DNA of 64,000 nt from Lactobacillus panisapium. Its GTDB lineage: Bacteria > Bacillota > Bacilli > Lactobacillales > Lactobacillaceae. Under the pieces are notes generated by a model, which had not been told where the DNA came from, did no database searches, and saw nothing but the letters and a program-made list of their open reading frames with translations. The stretch spans positions 1,505,001 to 1,569,000 of the forward strand of contig NZ_CP048268.1 of the NCBI RefSeq assembly GCF_019469265.1, read 5' to 3'. Shown piece by piece: positions 35,816-44,675 of this stretch. Made by a program: the position numbers and the translations under genes. Positions within the stretch are counted from its first letter, which is position 1, and each line of letters starts with the position of its first letter.

Positions 35816-36181
35816 CTATTTCAAAGTTACTGAAGCACCAACTTCTTCAAGCTTAGATTTAATGTCGTTAGCTTCGTCTTCAGAAACGCCTTCCTTAACG
35901 TTCTTAGGAGCGCCATCAACAAGATCCTTTGAGTCCTTAAGGCCAAGTCCAGTGATGTCACGAACAACCTTAATAACCTTAACCTTTTCTTGACCAGCTT
36001 CAGTCAATTCTACATCGTAGCTTGACTTAGCAGCTGCGTCACCACCAGCAGCACCTGCAGCAGCAACTGGAGCAGCAGCAGAAACGCCAAATTCGTCTTC
36101 AATAGCCTTTACAAGGTCATTTAATTCAAGAATTGAAGCATTCTTTAAGTCTTCAATAATCTTTTCAGTATCTAAAGCCAT
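35816..36181 (-). CDS. rplL: 50S ribosomal protein L7/L12
   Basis: The multicopy stalk protein that recruits translation factors. The 121 aa have the N-terminal dimerisation region ([20 protein letters not shown]), an Ala/Gly hinge ([19 protein letters not shown]), and the C-terminal factor-binding domain ([21 protein letters not shown]). It follows rplJ by 48 bp with an SD (GGAGG). Confidence 0.99.
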   Translation of the reverse strand: MALDTEKIIEDLKNASILELNDLVKAIEDEFGVSAAAPVAAAGAAGGDAAAKSSYDVELTEAGQEKVKVIKVVRDITGLGLKDSKDLVDGAPKNVKEGVSEDEANDIKSKLEEVGASVTLK

Positions 36182-36229
36182 ATTTATATATCCTCCGAAA
36201 TATTTTTATTAGATATAAATTACTATATT

Positions 36230-36739
36230 TTATTCAGCAGATTCATCTTTTGAATCAGCAACAGCTTTAACAGCGTATGCGACGTTGCGTACAGGAGCTT
36301 GTAATACAGAAACAAGCATTGATAGCAAGCCTTCGCGTCCAGGAATAGCAGCAAGAGACTTAATGTCTTCTTTAGAAGTCAACTTGCCTTCTAGCATACC
36401 ACCCTTAATGTCGATTACATCAAAATCATCTTCATATTTTGAAACAATACGAGCTGGTTCTGTGATGTCATCAGCATTATCAGTATAAACAACAGCAGTA
36501 GGGCCAACAAAAGCGTCATCAAGACCTTCAATGCCAGCCTTAGCAGCAGCACGTCTTAAGTATGTGTTCTTAACAACCTTCATCTTAACGTCGTTTTCAC
36601 GAAGTTCCTTACGCATGTTAGTAACTTCTTCAACAGTCAAACCAAGGTAATTAATTACTAAGATAGCTTTTGCAGATTTAAGTTCTTCAGCAAATGCGTC
36701 AACGAACTTTTCTTTTTCAGCAATAGCAGCTTTACTCAA
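36230..36739 (-). CDS. rplJ: 50S ribosomal protein L10
   Basis: The base of the L7/L12 stalk. The 169 aa start at a TTG codon (36739; SKAAIAEKEKFV), with GGAGGTG seven bases upstream. They contain the conserved N-terminal domain (INYLGLTVEEVTNMRKELRE, KVVKNTYLRRAA) and the helical C-terminal stalk-binding tail. L10 with L7/L12 represses its own mRNA through the leader just upstream. Confidence 0.97.
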   Translation of the reverse strand: MSKAAIAEKEKFVDAFAEELKSAKAILVINYLGLTVEEVTNMRKELRENDVKMKVVKNTYLRRAAAKAGIEGLDDAFVGPTAVVYTDNADDITEPARIVSKYEDDFDVIDIKGGMLEGKLTSKEDIKSLAAIPGREGLLSMLVSVLQAPVRNVAYAVKAVADSKDESAE

Positions 36740-36747
36740 TCGAATTC

Positions 36748-36897
36748 ACCTCCATAAAATTCATTAATAAATTCCATAAGGCCTAAAAAACTCCATGCCA
36801 AGCAAGACATGGAGCATTAAAAATCTTCATTATCTTCCGGCCTCGGCGGGAAATTAAGGCGTTGTGCCACCCGAGTCTTAGGTAGAATTTACTTTAT
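36748..36897 (-). promoter_or_regulatory. L10 leader RNA with attenuator hairpin
   Basis: The 150-nt untranslated leader of rplJ-rplL. It contains a G/C-rich structured part (CTCGGGTGGC...CCCGCCGAGG, around 36830-36875), as in the Firmicutes L10 leader. A 7-bp hairpin CTCCATG/CATGGAG (36791-36797, 36808-36814) follows, immediately followed on the minus strand by TTTTTT, a transcription attenuator. Confidence 0.8.
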
Positions 36898-36899
36898 TA

Positions 36900-36928
36900 A
36901 CTATAACAGGATTAATATTTAATTGCAA
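36900..36928 (-). promoter_or_regulatory. rplJ-rplL promoter
   Basis: -35 TTGCAA (36923-36928), 17 bp, -10 TATAGT (36900-36905) with an extended-10 TG, on the minus strand. It lies directly after the phoU stop, so rplJL does not need transcription from rplA. Confidence 0.75.
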
Positions 36929-36933
36929 GACAA

Positions 36934-37680
36934 TTATTCCTTTTTAGTCTTGCTATTTTTCTTAGTCGTTGCTTTAGCCTTAGCAGTTTTTGTCCTTTTT
37001 TTCGCTTGTGTTTTTTTCTTATCAGCACTAATTAGTTCAAAAAGTTCACCGGATGATTTGTAAATAACCCAACTTGCTAAGTTGACAATGTGATCGCTAA
37101 TCCGCTCTAACAATCTAATAATGACAAAGTAACTGGCTGAAGCGACGGCAACATTTGGATCTTGCTCAACACCATCAATAATCATTTGCCGGGCTTTGCG
37201 GTAATCTTGGTAAACATCTTCATGTCCATTAAGCATTGACCGAGCAGTGTTTTCATCATCTTGAACATAGGCAGTCAAAACTTGAATTAACATTGTCCGA
37301 ACTTGATGAGTCATGCCAGAAATGATTTTTTCAACTTCGGAAATCCGCGGGTTACCTTTAACGCGAACAGTTTCAACCGCAATACTATTGGCATTTTCAC
37401 CGATTCTTTCCAAATCAGTTGTGGCCTTTAAAATACTAATTACAACGCGAAAATCTGTAGCGACAGGTTGTTGTAATGCCATTAGGTCGAGTGCTTTTTT
37501 CTCAATCTTAATTGCTTCTTTGGCCACAACCTTATCTTCTTCAATCATTTCCTGCGCCATCTTTTTATCGTGATCGACGAATGACCGGGTTCCCTGGTCA
37601 ATTAAATCATTAACTTGGACACCCATTTCCATAAATTGCGTGTTTAGCTTTTTCAGTTCGTCTAAAAATATTTCGTGCAT
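36934..37680 (-). CDS. phoU: Phosphate signalling/transport regulator PhoU with lysine-rich tail
   Basis: A peripheral regulator that restrains the Pst transporter and PhoR signalling. The 248 aa form two three-helix PhoU repeats with metal-binding signatures (ATDLERIGENANSI at about 87-100, and RLLERISDHIVNLA at about 189-202). Residues 221-248 are an extra tail with 13 Lys and 1 Arg out of 28, not part of the usual about 220-aa PhoU, and likely disordered. It is the last gene of pstSCAB1B2-phoU, 15 bp after pstB2. Confidence 0.94.
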   Translation of the reverse strand: MHEIFLDELKKLNTQFMEMGVQVNDLIDQGTRSFVDHDKKMAQEMIEEDKVVAKEAIKIEKKALDLMALQQPVATDFRVVISILKATTDLERIGENANSIAVETVRVKGNPRISEVEKIISGMTHQVRTMLIQVLTAYVQDDENTARSMLNGHEDVYQDYRKARQMIIDGVEQDPNVAVASASYFVIIRLLERISDHIVNLASWVIYKSSGELFELISADKKKTQAKKRTKTAKAKATTKKNSKTKKE

Positions 37681-37695
37681 AATCCACCTCCATAA

Positions 37696-38451
37696 TTAGC
37701 CAAAACGGCCGTTAAGATAATTACTAGTTATTTCCTTTTCTGGTGCCAGGAACATCTGCTCAGTTGTACCAGATTCAATTAATTCACCATTCATCAAAAA
37801 TGCAACTTGATCAGATACCCGACTGGCTTGCTGCAAATTGTGCGTAACCATGATAAAGGTATATTTTTTCTTTAACCCCATCAAGGTTTCCTCAATTTCT
37901 GAGCTAGAAATTGGGTCTAGTGCCGAAGTAGGCTCATCGAGTAAAACCACTTCTGGTCTTACCGCTAAAGCCCGCGCAATACAGATTCTCTGCTGCTGTC
38001 CACCAGAAAATGCAAGAGCATTTCGTTGCAAGCTGTCTTTGGTTTCCTCCCAAATGGCTGCTTGTTTCAAGCTTTCTTCTACTCGCTGTTCAATCAGCTC
38101 TTTGTCTTTGACGCCAGCGACACGCAAGCCATAAGCAACATTATCAAACACCGAAAACGGAAACGGTGTTGGTTGTTGAAAAACCATGCCTACTTTTTTT
38201 CTTAAAGCCACTAAATCCAAATGAGTTCGATAAATATCTTGCCCTTCCAGCAAAATTTTGCCAGTGATCTTAATATTTTCAATATCATCATTCATCCGGT
38301 TCAAGCACCGTAAAAAAGTTGACTTACCACAACCTGATGGGCCAATCAGTGCCGTCAGTTTCTTAGTTGGAAAAGCAAGCGTAATTCCGTGCAATGCTTC
38401 AAAATCGCCGTAACTTAATTTAACGTTCTCGGCTTCCATGATATTTGTCAT
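37696..38451 (-). CDS. pstB2: Phosphate ABC transporter ATP-binding protein PstB (copy 2)
   Basis: Hydrolyses ATP to drive phosphate import. The 251 aa have Walker [13 protein letters not shown], the LSGGQ-equivalent [15 protein letters not shown], and Walker [14 protein letters not shown]. The D-loop and H-loop ([10 protein letters not shown]) are also present. It is preceded by a second PstB; tandem pstB genes are common in Firmicutes. Spacing to pstB1 is 12 bp. Confidence 0.97.
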   Translation of the reverse strand: MTNIMEAENVKLSYGDFEALHGITLAFPTKKLTALIGPSGCGKSTFLRCLNRMNDDIENIKITGKILLEGQDIYRTHLDLVALRKKVGMVFQQPTPFPFSVFDNVAYGLRVAGVKDKELIEQRVEESLKQAAIWEETKDSLQRNALAFSGGQQQRICIARALAVRPEVVLLDEPTSALDPISSSEIEETLMGLKKKYTFIMVTHNLQQASRVSDQVAFLMNGELIESGTTEQMFLAPEKEITSNYLNGRFG

Positions 38452-38463
38452 TTTACCGCTCCT

Positions 38464-39264
38464 TTAGCCAAAACTACCCTGAATATACTTCTCAGTGATC
38501 TCGCCTTGCGGATTAGTGAAAATGTTAGTAGTCGTATCGTATTCCAGTGCATGTCCCAAATGGAAAAACGCGGTATACTCACTAATTCTAGAAGCTTGCT
38601 GCATATTATGCGTAACCATCACCATTGTGTATTTTTTCCGCAACTGCTTTAACGTATCTTCAAGCTTAGCAGTTGAGACCGGATCAAGCGCACTTGCTGG
38701 CTCATCTAAAAGCAAAATTTCTGGTTTTAACGCAATTGCACGTGCGATACAAAGTCGCTGCTGCTGTCCGCCTGACAAAGCTAAGGCACTTTTATCCAAT
38801 TTGTCTTTAACTTCGTCCCATAAAGCAGCAGCCCGCAAACTTTCTTCAACTATCTGGTCTAACTTCTGCTTGTCCTGTTGGCCATTTGCTTTTAAAGCGT
38901 AAACAATATTCTCCCGAATTGATTTCGGGAATGGATTTGGTTTTTGGAAAACCATCCCGATTGCCTTACGTAATTCATAAACATTAATCTTTTTCTGGTT
39001 AACATCAAGATCATGAAACATAATCTTACCGTCTACCCGAGCAACCCGATCATTCATCCGGTTCAGAGAACGTAAAAATGTTGATTTACCAGAGCCCGAG
39101 GCACCAATTAAAGCAGTAATGGTATTTTTCTTAAATCCAAGACTAACATCAAACAACTTTTGAATTGTACCACCATAAAAGACACTTAAGTCCTCTGTGT
39201 ACACGGCACAATCTTCTTCAGGAAAAGTCTTAATGTAAGTCTTTTGCGTTTGCCAATTTTCCAT
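38464..39264 (-). CDS. pstB1: Phosphate ABC transporter ATP-binding protein PstB (copy 1)
   Basis: A 266-aa paralogue of the next gene with an extra N-terminal segment of about 15 residues (MENWQTQKTYIKTFPEED). Motifs: Walker A GASGSGKSTFLRSLNRMND, signature LSGGQQQRLCIARAIAL, Walker B ILLLDEPASALDP, H-loop VTHNMQQASR. The pair may form a heterodimer or act with the same permease. It follows pstA by 11 bp. Confidence 0.97.
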   Translation of the reverse strand: MENWQTQKTYIKTFPEEDCAVYTEDLSVFYGGTIQKLFDVSLGFKKNTITALIGASGSGKSTFLRSLNRMNDRVARVDGKIMFHDLDVNQKKINVYELRKAIGMVFQKPNPFPKSIRENIVYALKANGQQDKQKLDQIVEESLRAAALWDEVKDKLDKSALALSGGQQQRLCIARAIALKPEILLLDEPASALDPVSTAKLEDTLKQLRKKYTMVMVTHNMQQASRISEYTAFFHLGHALEYDTTTNIFTNPQGEITEKYIQGSFG

Positions 39265-39275
39265 AAAAAATTCCC

Positions 39276-40169
39276 TTATTTAATTTTAGCGGCTGTTAAC
39301 CGATTATAGAGCCAATTACCAAGAGCCCGTGCGCCAAAATTAAAAATAATTACAACAATTACGAGCAAAGCCGAAGTGGCGGCTGAAACAACATTAACGT
39401 CGGGAATAATTCCTTCCGTATTAACCTTCCAAATATGAACAGCCAGAGTTTCAGCAGGACGCATTACGTTTAAAAAACTGGTTGGACTGAACATATTCCA
39501 ATTAGAATAATCAACCGTTGAACCACTTTGACCTGCCGTATAAATTAGGGCAGCCGCTTCACCGAAGACACGACCAGCACTAAGAATTACACCAGTAATA
39601 ATCCCTGGAAGAGCAGCAGGTAGAACAACTCCACGAATTGTTTTCCAATTAGACAACCCCAGTGCCCAGCCAGCTTCGCGCTGCGTTTGTGGCACACCTT
39701 TTATGGCTTCTTCAATGTTGCTAGTTAAAATAGGTAAATTGAAAAAAGTTAGTGCCAAGGCACCAGCAATAATTGAAAAGCCTAAGCCAAATTGAACTAC
39801 AAACAGTAAATAACCAAATAACCCAACAACAATTGAAGGCAGTGAGCTCAAGATTTCAATTGTTGTTCTGATTAGTTGCGTTAACCAGTTATCAGCTGCA
39901 TATTCGGCCAGGTAAATTGCTGCCCCCAAAGCAATGGGAAGAGAAATTATTAGCGTCAGCAATAACAAATATAGTGAATTAAATAATTGGTCTCTAATCC
40001 CACCGCCTGCTTCAAACGATGAAGAAACGGAAGTTAAAAAGTGCCACGATAGGTGCGGAACACCAGAAATTAAAATATTTCCGATAATACCGGCCAAAAG
40101 TAAGATTACGATGCCTACTAAAAAGTAAATTACACAAGTAGCAATCCGATCATTTCTTTTTGAATTCAT
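39276..40169 (-). CDS. pstA: Phosphate ABC transporter permease PstA
   Basis: An inner-membrane permease with six predicted helices. The EAA-type loop REAGWALGLSNWKTIRGVVLPAALPGIITG lies in the C-terminal half. I used the ATG at 40169 (MNSKRNDRIA), eight bases after the pstC stop; an in-frame alternative start at 40193 overlaps pstC by 17 bp. About 297 aa. Confidence 0.94.
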   Translation of the reverse strand: MNSKRNDRIATCVIYFLVGIVILLLAGIIGNILISGVPHLSWHFLTSVSSSFEAGGGIRDQLFNSLYLLLLTLIISLPIALGAAIYLAEYAADNWLTQLIRTTIEILSSLPSIVVGLFGYLLFVVQFGLGFSIIAGALALTFFNLPILTSNIEEAIKGVPQTQREAGWALGLSNWKTIRGVVLPAALPGIITGVILSAGRVFGEAAALIYTAGQSGSTVDYSNWNMFSPTSFLNVMRPAETLAVHIWKVNTEGIIPDVNVVSAATSALLVIVVIIFNFGARALGNWLYNRLTAAKIK

Positions 40170-40176
40170 AATGCCA

Positions 40177-41169
40177 CTAACTCTTCTTTCCAATTAAGTG
40201 TACTAAAAAGTTGAACACTAACGACATAATCAAAAGCAGCAATGCCAGTGACCACAAAGCATTATTAGGTAAAGTGCCCATAACGGTATTACCCATTTGA
40301 CTAGTCAGCTGACTGGTTAAAGTGGCAGCTGGGCTGACCAGGTTATATGGCATTAACACGGCATTTCCGATTGCCATTTGAACTGCTAAAGCTTCACCGA
40401 AGGCCCGTGCCATTCCAAAAATAATCGCTGTCATAATTCGTGCGCGAGCAGCCCTTAAAACAACGTGAAAAATGGTTTGCCATTGGGTTGCACCAAGTGC
40501 AGCGGATGATTTGCGCAATTCTTTTGGCACTGCCTTAAAGGCATCAACAGTTAATGACGTAATCGTTGGTAAAACCATTACGAATAAGATTAATGTTGCC
40601 GTTAAAATACCAAATCCAGTTCCACCAAAAATTGTCCGAATAGCTGGTACGACCACGGTTAATCCCAAGAAACCATAAACAACTGATGGAATTCCAACTA
40701 GTAATTCCATTACGGACTGAAGAAAGTTAGCCTTTTTACCAGATTCATATTCTGTCATAAATAAAGCAACGGCAATTGCAAAAGGCGTCGCAATTATTGC
40801 TGCCAGTAAAGTTACTGCAAATGAAGTAACAATCATTGCTGCCGCACCCACGTGCTCAGGACCGGCACTAGGATTCCAATCCGAAGAAAATAAAAAGTGG
40901 AAGATATTTACTTTATCTGTAAAGAAAGTGGCAAGACCATGCATTCCAACAAAGCCGATAATTGCCACAATCAAGACTCCGATTAAGACGATTGCCAAAG
41001 CGGTCAAGCCTTTGCCCCAGCGCTCCTGCCTAGTTTCTTTGGACGGCTTAGTCAAACGCGCAATATCGATATTACGGGGATTAATGCCCTTAATCTTAAC
41101 ATGAGGAACTTTTTGCTGAGCAATCGCTTGTTCAACAACCTCTTGCAAATCTTGTTCTTTTTTAGCCAT
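40177..41169 (-). CDS. pstC: Phosphate ABC transporter permease PstC
   Basis: The partner permease of PstA. The 330 aa have a cytoplasmic N-terminal extension of about 60 residues (EQAIAQQKVPHVKIKGINP) and six hydrophobic helices with the EAA-like loop KSSAALGATQWQTIFHVVLRAARARI. It follows pstS by 1 bp. Confidence 0.95.
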   Translation of the reverse strand: MAKKEQDLQEVVEQAIAQQKVPHVKIKGINPRNIDIARLTKPSKETRQERWGKGLTALAIVLIGVLIVAIIGFVGMHGLATFFTDKVNIFHFLFSSDWNPSAGPEHVGAAAMIVTSFAVTLLAAIIATPFAIAVALFMTEYESGKKANFLQSVMELLVGIPSVVYGFLGLTVVVPAIRTIFGGTGFGILTATLILFVMVLPTITSLTVDAFKAVPKELRKSSAALGATQWQTIFHVVLRAARARIMTAIIFGMARAFGEALAVQMAIGNAVLMPYNLVSPAATLTSQLTSQMGNTVMGTLPNNALWSLALLLLIMSLVFNFLVHLIGKKS

Positions 41170-41170
41170 A

Positions 41171-42037
41171 TTAATTACCTAATTTCGTAATTTTATTTTG
41201 ACTATCACGATAAACTTTCATTTCATGAATACTAAGATAGCCAATCTTTGGAACCAAATCTTTTTGGACCTTTTTGCTCAATACATATTTAATAAAGGCA
41301 GCCGTTGCTTTGTTAGGCTCTCCTTTAGTGTACATATGCTCATACGACCATAATGGCCATTTGTTAGTAGGAATGTTCTTATTAACTGGCTGTACATGGT
41401 TAATGCTAATTTTTTGAATGTTTTCATCATTAGCATACGGGAAGGAAATATAAGAGATGGTTCCCGGCGTCGAATTGACGATTTTCTTAACCGTACCGTT
41501 AGAATCCTGTTCTTGTGAATTAATGGCATCCTTGCCCTTTAAAATCAAATCTTCAAAGGTAGTTCTAGTACCACTACCACGAGAACGGTTGATGACAATG
41601 ATTGGCAGATTTTTACCGCCAACCTGGCGCCAGTTTTTAATCTTACCGGTAAAGATATCTGCTAATTGCTGGTTGGTTAAATTTTTAACCCCTACACCCT
41701 TATTAGCAATAGGTACAATCCCAACGATTGCAACTTGATAGTCCTTCAGTTTCTTTTCGTCGATTCCCTTTTGCGTTTCAGCAAAAACATCCGACGTACC
41801 AACCTGGACGGCTCCCGCTTGTACTTGACTAAGTCCGGTACCAGAGCCACCACCTTGGACAACAATATTACTGTCAAGATGGGCTAAATGATAGTCATTG
41901 CCAGCTTGCTCAATTAACGGCTGCAAAGCACTTGAGCCTACGATTGTGATTTTTTGGCGGTTTTGACTGCAACCAACTAAAAAAAGCGGCACAAACAAAA
42001 GGATTGCCAGCAATTTGCCCACATTATTTTTACGCAT
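41171..42037 (-). CDS. pstS: Phosphate-binding lipoprotein PstS
   Basis: The extracellular high-affinity phosphate receptor. A lipoprotein signal peptide ends at LVGC (lipid-modified Cys23). The mature part shows phosphate-site motifs (VGSSALQPL, GGGSGTGLSQV, NRSRGSGTRTTFE). The 288 aa are typical. It is the first gene of the pst operon, after the rplA terminator at 42131-42158. The 90 bp upstream are A/T-rich; I could not identify convincing PhoP boxes. Confidence 0.96.
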   Translation of the reverse strand: MRKNNVGKLLAILLFVPLFLVGCSQNRQKITIVGSSALQPLIEQAGNDYHLAHLDSNIVVQGGGSGTGLSQVQAGAVQVGTSDVFAETQKGIDEKKLKDYQVAIVGIVPIANKGVGVKNLTNQQLADIFTGKIKNWRQVGGKNLPIIVINRSRGSGTRTTFEDLILKGKDAINSQEQDSNGTVKKIVNSTPGTISYISFPYANDENIQKISINHVQPVNKNIPTNKWPLWSYEHMYTKGEPNKATAAFIKYVLSKKVQKDLVPKIGYLSIHEMKVYRDSQNKITKLGN

Positions 42038-42130
42038 GATAATTCCCTCAATTAGACAATTGGATTATGCTTTAGTTTAACAAATCTTTTGCAATTGATA
42101 AATAATAAACATCAAAAAGTCGATAAAAAA

Positions 42131-42158
42131 AGCAACTCGCCTAAACGGCAGAGTTGCT
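42131..42158 (-). terminator. Terminator after rplA
   Basis: AGCAACTC-GCC pairs with GGC-GAGTTGCT, one bulge, followed on the minus strand by TTTTTTT. It ends the rplK-rplA transcript before the pst operon. Confidence 0.88.
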
Positions 42159-42174
42159 CTTTAATTGTTATTTA

Positions 42175-42867
42175 TTAGTCCAAGTTTAATGGATCAAGCT
42201 TGATCCCTGGGCCAAAGGTTGCAGCAACTGCAACACTCTTAATGTATTGACCCTTAGCTGCTGATGGACGTGCACGTAAAATAACGTCACGAAGTGCATC
42301 AAAGTTTTCAATTAATTGTTCATCAGTAAATGAAACCTTACCGATAGCAGCATGAATAGCAGCTTGACGGTCAACACGGTATTCAACCTGACCAGCCTTA
42401 ACATTCTTAACGGCCTTTTCAATGTCCATTGTAACAGTACCAGTCTTAGGGTTTGGCATCAAACCTTTAGGTCCTAATACACGACCCAAACGACCAACTT
42501 TAGCCATCATTGTTGGTGTTGCAACAACAACGTCAAAGTCTAAGTAACCATTTTGAACTTTTTCAACTAATTCGTCTGAACCAACTTCGTCAGCACCGGC
42601 AGCCTTAGCTTCTTCAGCTTGTGCACCTTCAGCAAAGACAATAACCTTTTGGGTCTTACCAGTACCGTTTGGCAAAACAATTGAGCCACGGATTTGTTGG
42701 TCAGCTTGCTTAGGATCAACGCTCAAGTTGTAAGAAACTTCAACTGATGCGTCAAAGCCAGCATATGAAGTTTCTTTAACAAGCTTCATTGCTTCAGCAA
42801 CTGAATATAATTTCTTTGAATCTACTTTTTTAGCAGCTTCTACATATTTTTTACCATGCTTTGGCAT
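42175..42867 (-). CDS. rplA: 50S ribosomal protein L1
   Basis: The L1-stalk protein that binds 23S rRNA helix 76-78, and a translational repressor of its own operon in many bacteria. The 230 aa carry [21 protein letters not shown] and [21 protein letters not shown], the family signatures. A strong SD (AAGGAGGAA) precedes the ATG at 42867. A hairpin resembling the L1 rRNA site lies just upstream. Confidence 0.99.
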   Translation of the reverse strand: MPKHGKKYVEAAKKVDSKKLYSVAEAMKLVKETSYAGFDASVEVSYNLSVDPKQADQQIRGSIVLPNGTGKTQKVIVFAEGAQAEEAKAAGADEVGSDELVEKVQNGYLDFDVVVATPTMMAKVGRLGRVLGPKGLMPNPKTGTVTMDIEKAVKNVKAGQVEYRVDRQAAIHAAIGKVSFTDEQLIENFDALRDVILRARPSAAKGQYIKSVAVAATFGPGIKLDPLNLD

Positions 42868-42886
42868 GTGATTTCCTCCTTAATAT

Positions 42887-42915
42887 GTGGTCAAGCGAGC
42901 CAATGGCTCTCCCAC
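42887..42915 (-). promoter_or_regulatory. L1-site-like hairpin upstream of rplA
   Basis: On the minus strand GTGGGA then AGAGCC-ATT-GGCTC then GCTTGACCAC: an outer GTGG/CCAC pairing around a 5-bp inner hairpin, ending just before the rplA SD. A matching arrangement lies in front of rplK (43390-43427). It resembles L1-binding sites on ribosomal operon mRNA. Confidence 0.5.
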
Positions 42916-42938
42916 CTAAATTGTTATAAATAACAGGA

Positions 42939-43364
42939 TTAGTCTTCGACTTCGATACCCATGCTTCTAGCAGTACCTTCGATCATCCGCATAGCAGCTT
43001 CGACATCAGCAGCGTTAAGGTCCTTCATCTTAGTTTCAGCGATTTCCTTAACTTGATCCTTGGTTACCTTACCAACTTTCTTGGTATTAGGTTCACCAGA
43101 AGCCTTGTCAATTTTAGCAGCTTGCTTCAGAAGTACTGGAGCTGGTGGAGTCTTAGTAACGAATTCGAATGAACGATCTTCGTAAACTGTAATGACTACA
43201 GGAATAATCATGCCTTTTTGGTCAGCAGTTCTAGCATTGAAGTCCTTAGTAAAACCAACAATGTTAATACCTGCTTGACCCAAAGCAGGACCAACTGGAG
43301 GTGCGGGTGTTGCAGCACCAGCTGGTATTTGTAATTTGACAACGTTAATAACTTTTTTTGCCAC
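42939..43364 (-). CDS. rplK: 50S ribosomal protein L11
   Basis: A GTPase-centre protein. I start it at the GTG at 43364 ([16 protein letters not shown]), which has AAGGAGG upstream and gives the standard 141 aa. A longer open frame to 43427 would run through the leader hairpin and is rejected. Motifs: [35 protein letters not shown], and the C-terminal [20 protein letters not shown]. Confidence 0.98.
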   Translation of the reverse strand: MAKKVINVVKLQIPAGAATPAPPVGPALGQAGINIVGFTKDFNARTADQKGMIIPVVITVYEDRSFEFVTKTPPAPVLLKQAAKIDKASGEPNTKKVGKVTKDQVKEIAETKMKDLNAADVEAAMRMIEGTARSMGIEVED

Positions 43365-43389
43365 GGTCAAAACCTCCTTGATTCCGTGC

Positions 43390-43427
43390 GTGGTTAGAAT
43401 GGAAAAGTTACCTACTTTTCCTCCCAC
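43390..43427 (-). promoter_or_regulatory. L1-site-like hairpin in the rplK leader
   Basis: On the minus strand GTGGGA, then GGAAAAGT with ACTTTTCC (8-bp inner stem), then ATTCTAACCAC. The outer GTGG/CCAC frame is shared with the rplA leader hairpin. Confidence 0.5.
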
Positions 43428-43447
43428 AATAATAAAAGTACCTTAAT

Positions 43448-43476
43448 ATGGTACCATCGATTAATTAGATTTGCAA
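43448..43476 (-). promoter_or_regulatory. rplK-rplA promoter
   Basis: -35 TTGCAA (43471-43476), 17-bp spacer, extended -10 TGGTACCAT (-10 at 43448-43453), minus strand, between nusG and rplK. Confidence 0.6.
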
Positions 43477-43490
43477 TATCCGACGAAATT

Positions 43491-44039
43491 TTAGCTAATT
43501 TTCTTTACTTGATCGTAATCAAGTTCTGTAGTGGTTGCCCGACCAAACATATCAACAGAAACAAACAACTTATACTTATCTGGTTGAATTTCCGTGATTT
43601 TACCTTCAACACCATTAAAGGCGCCGTCAATAATTGTCACAGTTTCACCAACTTCATAGTCAATTTGTGGCCGTTTAGCTGGCTCACCTTGTTGACGCAA
43701 TAAGCGGTTAACTTCTTCATCTAATAGCGGCGAAGGCTTGGAACCACCACCATGTGAACCAACAAAGCCAGTTACATTAGGTGTATTACGAACAACAAAC
43801 CAGCTTTCATCGGTCATAACCATTTCAACTAAAACGTAACCAGGAAAGATTTTTTCTTCGACTTCTTTTTTCTTGTCGTTAACTTTCTCGATTTTCTCTT
43901 GTTCAGGAACCATTACCCGAAAAATGTAATCTTGCATCCCCATGCTTTGAGCACGAGATAAGAGGTCAGATTTAACCTTGTCTTCATAGCCTGAATAAGT
44001 GTGAAGTACAAACCATTGCTTTTTAGTTGTTTCAACCAT
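43491..44039 (-). CDS. nusG: Transcription termination/antitermination protein NusG
   Basis: Binds RNA polymerase and couples it to ribosomes or Rho. The NGN domain begins KKQWFVLHTYSGYEDKVK, and the C-terminal KOW motif is EVGETVTIIDGAFNGVEGKITEI. I used the ATG at 44039 (MVETTKKQW) with AAAGGAG upstream, about 182 aa. A start at 44084 would add 15 residues not found in the family. Confidence 0.97.
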   Translation of the reverse strand: MVETTKKQWFVLHTYSGYEDKVKSDLLSRAQSMGMQDYIFRVMVPEQEKIEKVNDKKKEVEEKIFPGYVLVEMVMTDESWFVVRNTPNVTGFVGSHGGGSKPSPLLDEEVNRLLRQQGEPAKRPQIDYEVGETVTIIDGAFNGVEGKITEIQPDKYKLFVSVDMFGRATTTELDYDQVKKIS

Positions 44040-44140
44040 TACATAAATTCTCCTTTTAAATTTGGCAAACAAAAAAACCTCCAAGTAAGAGGTTCTTCTT
44101 AATTAACTTCATTATATCACGAATAGAAAATCATTGCTAT

Positions 44141-44311
44141 TTACATAAACATCTGCGTCAAAATACTGAACAAGTAGTCCAGTAATCCAAGGAATAAAGC
44201 GAATAAGACAGAGGTAGTAATTACAATGCCTGTATCATGACGGTTTTGCTTAGCACTTGGCCAAGTGACTAACCGCATTTCATGTCCTACACTCTTAAAA
44301 AACTTAATCAT
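44141..44311 (-). CDS. secE: Preprotein translocase subunit SecE
   Basis: An essential small subunit of the SecYEG channel. Read directly as a 56-aa protein starting MIKFFKSVGHEMRLVTWPSA, which has the amphipathic helix with the conserved T-W-P motif, then a single transmembrane helix (about 29-50, IVITTSVLFALFLGLLDYLF). It sits between rpmG and nusG, the universal order. The SD is a moderate AGGTAAAG. Confidence 0.95.
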   Translation of the reverse strand: MIKFFKSVGHEMRLVTWPSAKQNRHDTGIVITTSVLFALFLGLLDYLFSILTQMFM

Positions 44312-44317
44312 TAATCT

Positions 44318-44467
44318 TTACCTCGTTTCCTTATGCACCGTCATTTTACCGCAATGCTTACAGAATTTCTTTAATTCAAGCCGCTGGGTGCGATTCTTGC
44401 TTGCGGTGATTGAGTAGTTACGCGAGCCGCAAATGCTGCAGGCTAATGATGCTTTTTTCACTGCCAT
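44318..44467 (-). CDS. rpmG: 50S ribosomal protein L33
   Basis: A 49-aa protein starting [20 protein letters not shown] and ending [10 protein letters not shown]. Cys10, Cys13, Cys36 and Cys39 make the CxxC...CxxC zinc ribbon, so this is the zinc-containing L33 form. The ATG at 44467 has a GGAAGTGAG-type SD. It is followed six bases later by secE. Confidence 0.95.
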   Translation of the reverse strand: MAVKKASLACSICGSRNYSITASKNRTQRLELKKFCKHCGKMTVHKETR

Positions 44468-44594
44468 AATCTCACTTCCAAACTATTGTATTTTAACAAA
44501 AAAAGGTAATGTACGCAATTAAGTACAAAATAAAATTAAATAATTAACTAGCCATTTAGTCAAGATATCTGCTTTTAATGCAATTAAACAAAAA

Positions 44595-44648
44595 CAGTTG
44601 CCCATCATCGGACAACTGCTTTTAAGTGGTCAAACAAAGCGTGACCAC
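44595..44648 (-). terminator. Two adjacent hairpins after the 71-aa gene
   Basis: GTGGTCA/TGACCAC (44626-44632, 44642-44648) and CAGTTG/CAACTG (44595-44600, 44613-44618). The second is followed on the minus strand by TTTTTG and looks like the actual terminator. Confidence 0.6.
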
Positions 44649-44675
44649 TGGTCGTAGAACATTGTATAGTCGGAT

